From Ascidia mentula (Eukaryota; Chordata; Ascidiacea; Phlebobranchia; Ascidiidae), in assembly GCA_947561715.1 (NCBI GenBank), contig OX387200.1:10294501-10358500 (forward strand): DNA of 64,000 nucleotides, read 5' to 3'. Under the pieces are notes generated by a model, which saw nothing but the letters and a program-made list of their open reading frames with translations, did no database searches and had not been told where the DNA came from. The position numbers and the translations under genes were made by a program. This document shows positions 21,618 to 51,789 of this stretch, piece by piece. How positions within the stretch are numbered: position 1 is the first letter of the stretch; each line of letters starts with the position of its first letter.

Positions 21618-23549
21618 ACTTAATTGTAGCTAACATAGTAACGAAACGGTCAAATAGTTGAGGGTAATAATGGTAACAAACATGCTTGACAAAACTGTTT
21701 TGGTAAAGCCTATGTCACTGCAATTCCGTAAGACTGCTACTGATCAATCAACTAGAACCATGGGCAAACGGTGCAATAGCCACCCCTTCCTCGATTAGGT
21801 TACAAAACTGAACATAATGCTGCAGTGGTTGAAAAAAAATAATTTTAAGTTACATTTTCGTTGATCACTATCTTGCTGAGCCTGGTGCATACATAGTTAA
21901 ATATACTCGTCCTGCAAACGGAATCGCTATAAGCGCCTTGCGCAATAAGCACGCGCTACTTCCCAACCGTGCAAAATATCTTCTTTAGTTCACGCAGCCG
22001 TGCAAAATGTTTTCCACGCTCGGGATTGTAACGAATATGCGGACTTTTGTTAAACAGAATAAGCCATTGTTTGACGCACGGTGTAAATTATATGCAATGA
22101 AAAAGATTCATCGGTAATTATGTCTGTCATTAACAAATTTATTTAAGCTTGGAGAAAAGTTACAATAAATTTTGTGTATTTCTATCAATATATGTTAAAA
22201 GGTTTCACACCAAGAAACCATTATTTGCACAGTCAAGCATGTCGTTACTGGTTTATATTACAAGTTATCAGAAAAGCTGGGCCACTCGCCTACTAATATG
22301 TGTATAATACACTGGCAACAAGGTGTGATTTAAACAAAGTGTATTTAATAGCTGCGTGAGAATGTGTTATGTTTCCAAATCTCTCTAGATATAATACAAG
22401 AAAGGTAAAACAACATATATCACACCCCTTGTCTTTGCGAATGCACAGTACAGGTTATTTTTACCACTATAACAAATGTTAAAATACATAGCTGAATGTG
22501 CGATGATGTGTAAACATCCTTAAGTACCTAATAATTTGTATACCTCGAAAATTAGGGCATGTTTTGTACCAGTACCAGCGAGCTATTCAGAATACAACAT
22601 TGAATGGTGTTCTAGCTATTCGTCTTAATCTCGCTCGTGCAATGCTAATCGTTGCCCGGTGAATTACCGTTGAAATATGTAGGATAAGTTCGGTAGTTAT
22701 TCAGCAATTTGTGGCGATGGAAAGCAGAGCAGATCAAGAGGTTGTTATAAAAGTTCAGTACGTAATGAAGTTTGTACTGGGTGGTCTGCATCGTCATCAA
22801 GAAGTTTGTAACACAACACCTTGTCCGAATAATTGCAAAATTATTAAAAAATAACCAAACGCCACTTGCAGTTGATAACAAAAAAAGCCTTGAAGTGATT
22901 TAATATAGCAATACTATGATTATCCTTACCTGTCAAGCGATTACAAAAAATATATAAAGGCCGTGTTTGGTGACGCGCGAAATAGAAAAAAGGCGATACA
23001 GAAAGTCGCACTACAGCAACACTGTTCCGGTCACAAATAGGAAGAAAAAATATTCACCTGCAATATTATTCTATCATATTCATATTCGAACATTAATATG
23101 TTTTGTTCAGTATTTGGATATCGTTGGAAAGCTTTGCCTATGAATATTTGCGTATATATATATACATATATATAACTCGAAATATTATTGCGCATCCACG
23201 ACAAAGCAGATATGGATGCTGACGCTTGCAATACAAGTTTAGGATAGGATTCAGAACAAAACATGGCAGTGCTCTAATGAATTAATTAGTAATCTATTTG
23301 CCTTCCAGTAAAATAAAATAATTGCAAACCTTCATTTGACCATTATTGATTCATATGCTTTTAGAATAATAAATTGTTTGAACAATGTGTGACTAATCCA
23401 GTTACGCTGCAACGTCTGGGCTGTGAAACCTGTAATCCTAACGATCTCGATACGATAGCTGTGATCGGGAAGTAAGGACCAGATACATGTTTGTTATATG
23501 TGTATTTATTTCACCCACTTATATACAAAGGGCATTAGACCTTCTGCAA
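21618..23549. other. Intergenic
   Basis: AT-rich, with short TA runs near 23150-23175. No exon or RNA gene recognised. Confidence 0.4.
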
Positions 23550-23945
23550 GGAAACCAGCTGAAAGATAAGAAACAAGATTGAACTCCCAATCTGATTGTC
23601 ATTGAGTAGGGATCAAGAGCAACCTGCATAATAAACTGAAGTCATAAAAGAGTATAAATAATAATTCCCCTTTTTGTAAAGCACATTTTTTTCAGCTAAC
23701 TGCTCCTTTCTCTCGGCAAAACCAAGAATAAAATGTTTGACTTCCAAAGTATATTTTCATTATAAGTATACTAAATTACTTTTACGAATATCGAAACTCA
23801 CCTGCAAATAAGGGGGAATAAAATCCACAAACCAGGATAAAACCCACATGAAAACGACCCTCAATGAAAGACAGTGGCTCTGGTAGGTTCAATAGTCAAA
23901 TCTCCAAGCAACACAAGTGTTCCCATGTTGCTTCCGCCGAAGAAA
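23550..23945 (-). pseudogene. Decayed GLUT C-terminal fragment (two exons)
   Basis: The minus-strand piece at ~23945-23815 reads GGSNMGTLVLLGDLTIEPTR, then shifts frame before MWVLSWFVDFIPPYL; it matches the TM10 exon of the GLUT gene. The piece at ~23623-23557 reads VALDPYSMTIRLG and matches the last exon but loses the PDTKG tail. Order and spacing mirror the intact gene 5 kb away. A tandem paralogue that decayed is the simplest reading; upstream exons are not seen. Confidence 0.7.
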
Positions 23946-24429
23946 CTGTAAACAAAATCAAGAAACGTGGGTATTTGTCTCGATTCAATGGCTTCGCTGA
24001 TTAGTAAGGTGTGCCGGATGTTTTGCAACCTGGTGTCACTGCGACTAGTTGAATTCCAGAGGGTCGGGAGAGTTTACGATAAAAAGCGCGACTTGAGACC
24101 ACGTATTATGAAATACATCTTCGAAGCTTGTTCCGATTATTCTAATCCTAGAGATAATCGAAAGCGTCACTTCCGGATTACCTAAAGGCTCTTATCATGA
24201 AACCTCAAGTAAGATTCATTCCACCGGTACTTAACTAACATCAACAAGTAAACAACAGCTTTCTGCAACCTTTGGTATATTTGCGTTGTCCAGAAGGCAA
24301 ACAAGCCTTTAATTACACGCTTATTATCTTTTCTTGCACAATGGCATTTTCGTGTTTGGCAAAAATTTGACCACTTGAAAAAGGAACGAAATACGACTTG
24401 TTGCACCTCCACACTACATGGGCACTCTT

Positions 24430-25845
24430 CACTCATTAGGGATCGGGCACTCTTCACTTATGTGGGGATCGGTCGCATCTTGTAGAAAAAAGGCTTAGAG
24501 TGGTTCAGTTGGTGCATGAGTTGGTCGAGTAAGGACGTATTACCTTGAACGCAAGTGAGAAGCATTTTTAATGAACATTTGTCTCTAAATGGTACAAAGG
24601 GGTTGTGGCTGTGAAGGCTTTCGGTTTGTTCAATTGCGTTAGAAAGTTGGAACAGCGCACAGCAGTAATAGATTGCAGTTGCAGGGGACTTGAAAGTTAG
24701 TATTTTGAATAGTTTAAAGTTAGAAATTGTATGTACAGTAAGAAAGTAATATTAATGAAAGTTTTTACAAAAGGTTTGTTTTAAATTATGGATAAACCAC
24801 CTGGGAGAAAACGGCCGTTTGCGTGTTTTATGTTTAATGCTAGATTTTAGAGGAAAGAACATTTTAATACCACATGTCCTCTTGCAATAAACAACCTGCA
24901 TGCGATCATTGCAAAAAAGTGTGAGTACTAAATATGTTTTGTATTTTTATTTGTTGCTTCTCATTTTATTTCATTTTGGTTGTTAGTTTTTTAGCGGGGT
25001 CCAATCTACAAAGGCATCTAAAAATACTTGAAGTACTGCCGATGCAAGGTAAGCGAAACTTATGTGTATTGAATGATCCAATTGTCATCTTTTAAAATTA
25101 TGCTCACAGAAGAACTGCACCAATTTGAGGATTTTTGCTTATGACTACTGAATACCCCAACAATGGATGTCAATGCGACGAGCGAAATTCCACTGCAAAC
25201 TTTTGAACGGAGGTAATATCTTTTTGGATAAAGCGGCGTCAGACAGAGGGAGTTTAACAGCCTTGTCTTCACAGCGCGGTCATGTAGCGGTCGCCTACAT
25301 ACTTGAAAACATTTTTAACTGCAGACATTACAAGTGGCGTTAGCAAAGCTAATAGCACGTGTTCTTATAACGCTGGAACTTCATGCGATTAGTTTTTAAA
25401 AGAATATAACCTCGTAATTTGTCAGTATTTTGATAACCTAATTGAACAGAAAAATAAACCACAATTTTATACTCTAAAATTACTTCTTTACACAAAGATC
25501 TACAATAAAAGACTGTACATACAATTTCTAACTTTACGCTAATCAAAACACCAAACCTGCACTCCACTTAAATCGCAATTTATTACTGTGCTGCTCCAAC
25601 TTTCTAACGCAATTAAAGTGAATAAACCGAAAGTCTTCACAGCCATAACTACTTTATACCATCTAGTGACAAATGCTTAATCAAGAAACTTCTCACTTGG
25701 GTTTAAAGTAATACGTCCTTACTCGACCAACTGAACCACACTTAGTCATTTTTCTCAACAGATGTGACCGATTCCCACATAAGTGAAGAGTGCGCGATCT
25801 CAGACCAAGTGAAGAGTGCCCGATCCCTATTGAGTGAAAAGTGAT
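24430..25845. mobile_element. Inverted-repeat DNA transposon remnant, hAT/BED-like (copy A)
   Basis: The ends are long inverted repeats: 24430-24740 is the complement of about 25490-25845, including a repeated subterminal motif GGGATCGGGCACTCTTCACT. Inside, 24873-24918 reads MSSCNKQPACDHCKK before a splice donor, and after an acceptor near 24993 reads GSNLQRHLKIL. Together these resemble a BED-type zinc finger (C-x2-C ... H) at the start of hAT transposases. No transposase core remains. A diverged copy lies at 51790-52440. Confidence 0.5.
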
Positions 25846-25914
25846 TGTGTTCGTGGGCTACAGCTTACAACTCAAATGAAATAATGACTTAGCTCTTACA
25901 AAATCGTTAGAAGT

Positions 25915-26226
25915 GCCTCGACCCAGGATTAAACCAGGGACTTTTAGATCTTCAGTCTAACGCTCTGCCAACATCGAACCCTGGCCGCCTGGGTGAAAGC
26001 CAGGAATCCTGACCACTAGACCATTTGGGAGAGCATCTAACCCTCACAAAATCCAATCTGATCCGTGTTCTTTTACGACCAAAAAGGTGCAGGTGCTGGG
26101 TAGACATCGGTCGAATCAAATTTCGCGTGAAGATATTTCTCTTTTTCACATTTTACTGCGATAGAATATTTTTCGACTTGTTTCATATGCTACTTAGAGC
26201 AAAGGTGGCAGTGGTGGAGGCGCTTT
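25915..26226 (-). pseudogene. Relic of the tRNA unit with a Phe/Glu chimera
   Basis: 25915-25971 is the 3' part of tRNA-Phe. It joins directly to 25973-26030, the 5' part of tRNA-Glu (anticodon TTC still visible), and then the unit's spacer continues, diverged, to about 26226. The Ile and Gly genes and one spacer are deleted. Both tRNA parts are incomplete, so no mature tRNA is expected. Confidence 0.8.
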
Positions 26227-26229
26227 TAA

Positions 26230-27900
26230 TTCATGCATATTTGCAAAAAAACATTACATTCATGTATATTGCGGCACTAACCGACTGAATGTAATTATAT
26301 GCAAGTTTCTGTAACTTTGTATAACTTATTGTGCAAACCCCAACAAATACAATCACGAATTACTGATCTGTTCGTTTGCAGGAACGACTAGGCTTCGTTA
26401 GAAAGTAAAAACAAACACAGTTGCAAAAAGAAATTGCTCGAGGAAAGATTACAGAAGTGCCTAACAAACGCAGCTGGACATGAATCAATCGAAGGCATCC
26501 ATAACTATAGAGACATTCGTTCAAACTACGGGAATAAAAAATTGTGAATTGTCATGGGCAAAATCACGAAAAATGGCCGAAATTATTTCACCATCGTATT
26601 TCATCATCGAAGTATTGGACAGAGAATTAATTTATAATATACAACGACCACCGTTTTGCTTGAATAGTTTCTTCTTTAACATCTGCCTTGTGCTCTTTAA
26701 GCCAAATTACGTTTTATCGGGTCGATATAAATGTTGCAATCATGACGAGGCATTTGGTATGCTATATAGCGCAACTGAAGTAAATAACATATTATTACGC
26801 CTCCTTATTACGTGTCGCCTGACCTTATAATCAAATTTTTGGCAATTAAGCTCACGTAATTAACATTTTATACTACCCAACTCCATTATTCGTACCTACT
26901 TGGCGTTGAGAAATAACAAAATCATTTAAATCACCGACGAGAAAACCAACTTTAATAAAAATCATTGGTAGCTGGAAGTTTGGTAAAAACCCGTTTTAAT
27001 CCGACTCAAATGCAAGGATTTTAAAGTTACAAAATCTTTCGTTCTCTTTTTGTACAATTTCCAGTACATTGAATTCTGAGTGCTCCGCAAGGCTAAACAC
27101 TCACTTCCCGGTCCTGTCATTTTCTCTCGCCAACCTTCGTTCGCTTTTGCATGTCTGTCTGACATTCGAGATTCTATTATCTACACTTTCCACATACACT
27201 GCTGATGTAAAAGGATTAAGCTTTAACGTTGCCTGCCTGGTTTCATGTAATTATACGCTTAAATAATATTGTATCTACGTAAATTGGAAGACTGGGTAAG
27301 TTTAATAAGACAAGTGTTCTAAACGTTTGCTTAAGAATGATTAGCATATTATCCTATTCCGCGCAATTCAAATTGCTTGATCAATTGATTCATTTTGATT
27401 TGGAGCGGAATCGTACGTAGCCTATGTATGTTTCAGATTTCAGGGAAACTGTAAATGACGACACAGCAATGATGGCGTCTCACTATGAACTAATACAAAA
27501 TACGTTTCTTTAACGTCATTTTTCGAAGATTACACCCACTTCAATATACGACTGTAACATAGAGCAAAATGTCGGCGCAAGGTACAACAGGAAACAATTC
27601 TGCGGAGATTTACCGAATACGAATATTCAGAACCATTTTTAGAACAAAGACAATTCTCCACAATGCCCTAAGGCGCCCCAGGTACGCGAGCAAAGATAGT
27701 ATCAGGGATGCGATCACAATTTACTGTTGACAAGAACAGTTCCGCTCCCCATAACAAGTTCATGCATGGTTGCACGTCATCTGAGCTTTTTTTATGATTT
27801 ACAAATGGCACAGGCTTTGTGAAGTACTATATATTGGCCAGAAACAATCAAACGTTGAGAAAAACTGCTCTGATCGGTACCGATTAACGTTTTACTATCG
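26230..27900. other. Intergenic
   Basis: No supported gene. A 116-codon ORF at 26480-26830 lacks recognisable motifs and is probably chance. Confidence 0.4.
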
Positions 27901-28930
27901 AAGGTTTGTTTTCTTCGACAATGGTTCTAATTCTGGCCATACATACAAGTTTTTGCCACAGATTACACATTATTTCGGTGAAAATGCTTTGTGCGTTAGA
28001 TCGTTTGCTAGTATATACTGTGCGTAGATAACGTTCTTTACAAGGTAAATCCAGTATTGCTAGTGTGCAATTTCAGGTCCTTGCGCTACGCTAATTGAAT
28101 GAAAATTGATTGTACATGTGGCTACAATTGTCTGTGTTTATTAAAGTAACAAATCTGACACATTCTTTTGCAAGTTGAGCTCGTTTGTGGATAAATATAA
28201 AGAGAAGGCGAATTGACAAGGCCTTTAGTGTAAGGTGGCTTACTGTCTGTGTAAAAGTTCCTTTTTTGTGGGGATGACTGGCGATTTATCTTCGCTTGAT
28301 CGCAAAGCGTGACTATCTCTACTTAATTGACTGAATGCAGGCGGTCAATTTTCTGAAAAGTCAGGCGGTCAATTTTCTGAAAAGTCAGTTTTGGTGGAAT
28401 AGTATGCTGGTGTTTGAAGATTCGAACAGTTTGACTTTGCATTCTAGCAAGTTGCGTATAGTACTGTGGTATTTGAGAGGCAACGAATGTTTGCAAATAT
28501 TAACGCGCTTGTACGTTATGCCTAAATTTTTGCCTCTCTTGTAAAGCAGCTTTTTATCTTTCTCTATGCATTGTAAACAAACATATTTCACAATAAAAAT
28601 GTCAAAGATAAAAATTCTTTTCCGTTTAACTTACCTTAGTTTATTCCATACGTAATATCAAGATTCGAATTTATTGCTGTGCTCGTATTGGCAAAATTAC
28701 TGTAGTGCACGGACGACTTCCTTTCCTCTCAAATGACACACAAAAAAGCAAAGCGTCAGTTGTGATTGTTTCATGATTTCAACAAGTACTACCAAAGTAG
28801 TAACAACTCTTTGGTACTACTAAAATGATAAACAATAATTATACACATAAATAAACGCATGATTGTCAATTACAGGTATATTAGTGCTTTCTGAAATATC
28901 CTGAAAAGCGCAATAATATATTGCACCAGT

Positions 28931-38596
<9,666 letters not shown>

Positions 38597-38731
38597 AGAG
38601 CAGTATACAGTTCAACATAAAATTGCTTTTTCCTCCAACAACAGAATTGTGTCTCCATGTCTGGTTGTTTACCTGTCTTTCCATTTGTGAAACTACTGAT
38701 CTTCTACAATTTAAAGAAATTTTGTCAGAAA

Positions 38732-38737
38732 AATAAA
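38732..38737 (+). promoter_or_regulatory. Poly(A) signal AATAAA, ABC copy 1
   Basis: 136 nt past the stop codon, conserved in position in copy 2. Confidence 0.7.
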
Positions 38738-38980
38738 GTTGTCTCTCTGTTTGTAATATTTGTTTATTGAACTTTTTTGAAACTTTAAATAAGAAAGCGA
38801 AAGCCTACACGACCAATATTTTTTCAGATATTTCGAATATGGCTGTGCTCATCATCAGTGCAATAACTAACTAAGCTGTTAAGTCGACTGTGCACACAAT
38901 ATAAGGTCGGAGAATCTAAAGACAGCAAACACTGAATATGTGGTTTAATTAACTTGATCCAGTGGCGGCAGTGAATTTTT

Positions 38981-39024
38981 CTAGTGGTCTGGCTTTTACC
39001 TAGGGTTCGACTCTGGCTTGGGGA
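38981..39024 (+). pseudogene. tRNA-Glu 3' fragment, inverted relic
   Basis: Matches the Glu gene from the D arm on, with losses around the anticodon; plus strand, opposite to the main array. Confidence 0.65.
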
Positions 39025-39029
39025 GCTTA

Positions 39030-39090
39030 GCATTGGTGGTTCAGTGGTAGAATTTCCGCCAGCTACGCGGGAGGCCGGAGTTAATTTTGG
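39030..39090 (+). pseudogene. tRNA-Gly relic, inverted
   Basis: The 5' half matches tRNA-Gly closely. The anticodon loop reads CAGCTAC and the T arm is lost. The downstream 39091-39185 matches the unit spacer in reverse. Confidence 0.75.
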
Positions 39091-39239
39091 GATTAAATGC
39101 TATTTTAATCTCGAAAATACAATTATTTTCATCCTGTTTGTCTTTTGCACCTAATGCACCCTTCTTACTACTTCCAAACCAACACAAACATTCACTTGGA
39201 GTAAAATTTCCATGAAACCTTTTTAGACCTTAGAAAAGA

Positions 39240-39450
39240 TCGTTAAATTCTATGCTTCCATGCGACCGGTTTTTAACAAACATCCTGATACGATTGCAAC
39301 ACTGTTTACATTGGCCAAACGTAGTTTGACGTCCCGTGTTGAAGAACACAAGTCAGCCGTACACAATATGAAACCCAAAAAATCTGCCCTCTGTGCCCAT
39401 ATGCTCGACACCGACCACCATATCAATTGGAAGGGGGCAAAAGTATAATT
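39240..39450 (+). mobile_element. Penelope-like element fragment, GIY-YIG endonuclease C-terminal part
   Basis: The ORF reads RSLTSRVEEHKSAV, then SALCAHMLDTDHHINW, a typical tail of the GIY-YIG endonuclease of Penelope-type retroelements. The GIY and YIG motifs and all reverse transcriptase are missing. It ends with a stop at 39446-39448 followed by a 3' tail with a hammerhead-like remnant near 39613-39640. Confidence 0.6.
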
Positions 39451-39612
39451 AATCAAAAAACTATTTTTAACTCTTGTTTCCCATGTTTGGCCGTTCGATC
39501 AGTGTCTGATGCATGCTATTGATTTATGTCCCACTGTATTTTAGTTGTTTTGTGCTTTTTCGTCCCGTAATGTCCTAGAATTTGGGTTCGATACTGTATT
39601 CGCTTTATTCTC

Positions 39613-39640
39613 TGAAGAAGCGTCCGTACAGTCGAAACGT
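39613..39640 (+). ncRNA. Hammerhead-like core remnant (Penelope 3' tail)
   Basis: CUGAAGA fits the CUGANGA box and is followed 15 nt later by GAAAC, but stem II pairs poorly (A-C closing) and no stem I partner is seen. Probably a decayed ribozyme. Confidence 0.35.
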
Positions 39641-39849
39641 CAGAAAAATAGAATCTTTCTAAAAAATAGATAAATGTTTGTTGTTTTTCACCGGAAAAAC
39701 GAACAGTCTAGTATTCATCATGGTAACTGGTGGTCAAAACCTGTTTTGGTGCCTTGTACGTTTCAAAATTGCATTGTGCAGAGTCTATGGATTCCCCATG
39801 TTTTGTTTGACAAACGATGCTACAAATATCGACATCGAGTGTGACGACC

Positions 39850-39852
39850 TTT

Positions 39853-39889
<37 letters not shown>

Positions 39890-39895
39890 TGACGC
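39850..39895 (-). pseudogene. tRNA-Phe fragment
   Basis: Anticodon and D arm kept (GAA present); the T arm and 3' acceptor are gone. Confidence 0.65.
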
Positions 39896-39901
39896 GGCGA
39901 T

Positions 39902-39974
39902 GGCCAGTGCGGGGCTCTAACCCGCGACATTTGCGTTATTAGCACAACGCTCTAACCAACTGAGCTAACCGGCC
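39902..39974 (-). pseudogene. tRNA-Ile relic
   Basis: Full length with AAT anticodon, but the B box is changed from GGTTCGA to GGTTAGA, a key Pol III promoter base. Possibly inactive. Confidence 0.65.
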
Positions 39975-40174
39975 GCACGTAAAGCCGTCTTCAATTTAAT
40001 GATGCAATCAGAGCACATATGTGAAAAGTCCCTTTAAAAATGTTTTTTAAACCACGTGTTCCCTCTTTGAGGTAGTAAGGAGGACTTATTTGGTGCAGAA
40101 GACAAACAGGCTGAAAATTACTGTATCTACGAGGTTAAAACAGCATTAAATCCAACAAAACAAACTTTAAATTA

Positions 40175-40244
40175 GCGTTGGCCGTGAATCGAACCCAAAC
40201 TTACCGCCTGGCAGGCGAGAATTCTACCACTAACCCACCAATGC
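40175..40244 (-). pseudogene. tRNA-Gly relic
   Basis: Several changes in acceptor, T arm and anticodon arm. The neighbouring Glu gene is cut off at about 40262, where the ABC arm starts. Confidence 0.7.
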
Positions 40245-40322
40245 TAAGCTTCCCAAACAGGGCATGTAGGTTCAAAACTTCAAAGAAGTTCAACAAACAA
40301 ATATTACAAACAGTGAGACAAC

Positions 40323-40328
40323 TTTATT
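40323..40328 (-). promoter_or_regulatory. Poly(A) signal AATAAA, ABC copy 2
   Basis: Minus-strand AATAAA downstream of the stop codon, aligned with the copy 1 signal. Confidence 0.7.
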
Positions 40329-40484
40329 TTTCTGACAAAATTTCTTTAAATTGTAGGAGATCAGTAGTTTCTAATTGTAGGAGATCAGTAGTTTTCTAAC
40401 GGAAAGACTGGCAAACAACCAGGCATGGAGAAACAATTCTGTTGTTGGAGGAAAAGGCCACTATATGTTGAACTGTACCGCTCT

Positions 40485-49246
<8,762 letters not shown>

Positions 49247-50900
49247 ACTGGTGCAATATATTATTGCGCTTTTCAGGATTTTTTAAAGAGAATTAATACA
49301 TATGTAATTGACAATAATGAGAGCCCAAAAACAAACAAAAGTTACCAGAACATAATCAGAAACAAAAATATATTTTTGCAGCGAACCCTCGCAGGCCTGT
49401 GATTGACTTCTAAAACTCAGAATTATTAAAGAATGCGGACTTGAAACTTTCCAGTACATCTAAGCTACAGCGCTCCCGCTACTAAAATCACCCAATTCCT
49501 GCTTTTCTTAGACAAATTACAAATATTTGATTCCATCGACACTTCGGCAGCCACTCCATGTTGTTGCCTGAGGGTTCTGGTATGCAATGCAACAATTTTC
49601 GCGGACGAACACGATACAAAAGAAACGCAAGATACAAAAGAGCCTGCGGACATCGCGTGGTGATCTATAAAACCTTGTTGTGCATAACAGTTGGTAACTG
49701 TCTTATCGCGTGTTTCGTGGGTTACCGCGCGAATGTTTGTCCGTGTGAATCGCTGAACCGTGACCATTCGCATGCATCTCCGAATGGTTTGCGCGTTGCT
49801 GGCTGAGATAAAATTCTGCCTAAGGAGCTTATGAGTATGTCTGGCAGCGTCAGCAACAAATATTACTTTTTTTATGTTTGTCAGCCATAACAGTACTGCA
49901 AATTAACAACTGCAAACAAACAACAATATGTTTGACAAAACTCCTAGATATGTTTTACATAAATAATTTGGCAAATGCCAACGGTCAGTAATAACAACCC
50001 GCATGTACAGTAAAATATTGAAACAAAGCAAGTGCTTGACAATAAACGCCCCTATCATGTGGTAATCATCAAGTCTGACCATGTAGGCTATATATAGTGA
50101 CAATCACACAATAATATGTAAACAGGGCTGTATGTTTACCTAACCGCAACCATGGACGATGTAGTATCTCGGTGTGACCTGTGTGCCAGTAGTATACACA
50201 TATATATATATATTTCAATTGGAACCTGCAATTAGCCTGCACCCTGAAGTTTCTAGAAACTTGTATGCATTTTATTACATATTCTGCACCACCTTGTCGT
50301 ATAACAATCTTAAACTCTCTATCATGAAGGACAATAGCCTTGAATTAATTCAACGTGATCCTAGAACGACGACGAGTTGTGCAAATACTGGGTTCTACAA
50401 CCAAAAAACTCACTAATTGGTACAATCCTAAAAAACTATTTTCCTTTTTTGGAACACTAGAAACTTGTTTTCGGCCCACTGCAGAATTGCATTCTGTTTG
50501 CTTCTACCTGGTAAAATCACGAAACAAACACAAACAACTCACGCATCACATTTTCTTTGGGTCATTGGAGTGGAAAGTTAAAGGAAGTGATCCGTGCACT
50601 ACAGCAATATTGGCAAACGAAACCACAATGAATTGGAGTCTTGACATTAAGTAAAGTTATTGACTAAGTTGTATCAAACGAAGAGGTAATTTAATCTTTG
50701 ATATTTTTACAGTAACGTGTGTTTGTTTTACCATTAACAATGTAGTGGAAGATATAAGCTACTTTACATGAGAGAGGCAAAAAACGCAGACACAACAAAC
50801 AAGTGTGTTAAATTTTGCTAACATCCGTCGTTTCTCAAAAGCTACTGTGTAATTTACACTAATTATTAGAAAGCAACATCAAACTTTTCCTATGCTTATA
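49247..50900. other. 5' flank of ABC copy 2 (within arm 2)
   Basis: Shares patches with the copy 1 flank. No exon supported; short ORFs look random. Confidence 0.4.
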
Positions 50901-51545
50901 CACAGCATACCAATTCGCCAACCTTTACTGACATTTCAGAAATTAACCGCATGCATTCAGTCAAACAAATAGCGATGGTCACGCTTTGCAATCAAGCGAG
51001 GAAAAAATCGCCAGTCATCCACACAAAAAAAGGCTAACAAAGCGAGAAACGACTGGTCGGAACGTGGAAAACCTACACATGAAATTTGTCAGAAGTTGTA
51101 ACGGATATGACGCACGGAAAATGTTGCAATGCCATTTACGGGATGGGTATTAGTCTTGTGCGCAGACAGTACCACAGACACTATAGGTCTTGTTAATTCA
51201 GCGGTCTCTTCTTATTTATCCACGAACGAACTGGCGAAAAGAATGGGTCAGTTTTGTTTTTTTAGTAAACGCAGACAAATTGTAGCCACAAACGGCGTTC
51301 AGTTAACACATCGTAGCGACATGACGTTACGCACTGGCAATACTGGACTGACGTTGTAAATACAGTAGGTAGAACGTTATCAACAGGTTATACCAGCAAA
51401 CGATGTAACGCATAATGCATTTTCACCGTATTAATGTGTAAAAATACTCGGTGGCAATTTTTTTTCTGTTATGGCCGGAATCAGCAACCTGCGTGAATAA
51501 AAGATAAAAGTTTCAACACCTGTTGGTGTTAATCTGTACAATTCA

Positions 51546-51620
51546 GAGCAGTGGTTCTCAACCTTTGATATTTTGTAGCTAACCTACAGTACTTCTCAAA
51601 TCCCCTGCCTTAGCTAATCA
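51546..51620 (+). mobile_element. hAT-like terminal sequence
   Basis: CAGTGGTTCTCAACCTT is a common terminal motif of hAT elements. No partner end identified. Confidence 0.35.
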
Positions 51621-51789
51621 ATAAAAAATGCAGAAGATATGCAACTATACATTAAATTGTTTGTAAATTGTAAGAAAAACTGTTCTAAAAAATCATGAAA
51701 ATTTGATCATAAATGAGGCCTTTGCTCGTGCACCTGGAGCACCATAGGTCATCGTTAAGAAATGTAAGCACATATTACTTTAAAATGTA

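Larger units (their letters stand above)
38796..40267. repeat. Central spacer of the inverted duplication
   Basis: Holds a reversed tRNA-unit relic (about 38980-39185, + strand), a GIY-YIG retroelement fragment (39240-39450) with its 3' tail, and a forward tRNA-unit relic (39785-40262). So the centre is built of oppositely oriented tRNA-unit pieces on either side of retroelement sequence. Confidence 0.8.

Noticed and set aside
26480..26830. 116-codon ORF as a gene
   Set aside because: No recognisable domain, no splice context, and composition like surrounding AT-rich DNA.
28335..28544. Alternative first exon of ABC copy 1 reading ...LKSQFWW
   Set aside because: The tandem 22-bp duplication creates the ORF, the matching place in arm 2 has a stop and frameshift, and a better conserved exon exists at 28,931 and 49,246.
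49465..49806. Overlapping ORFs on both strands
   Set aside because: No homology pattern or domain seen; not conserved in arm 1.
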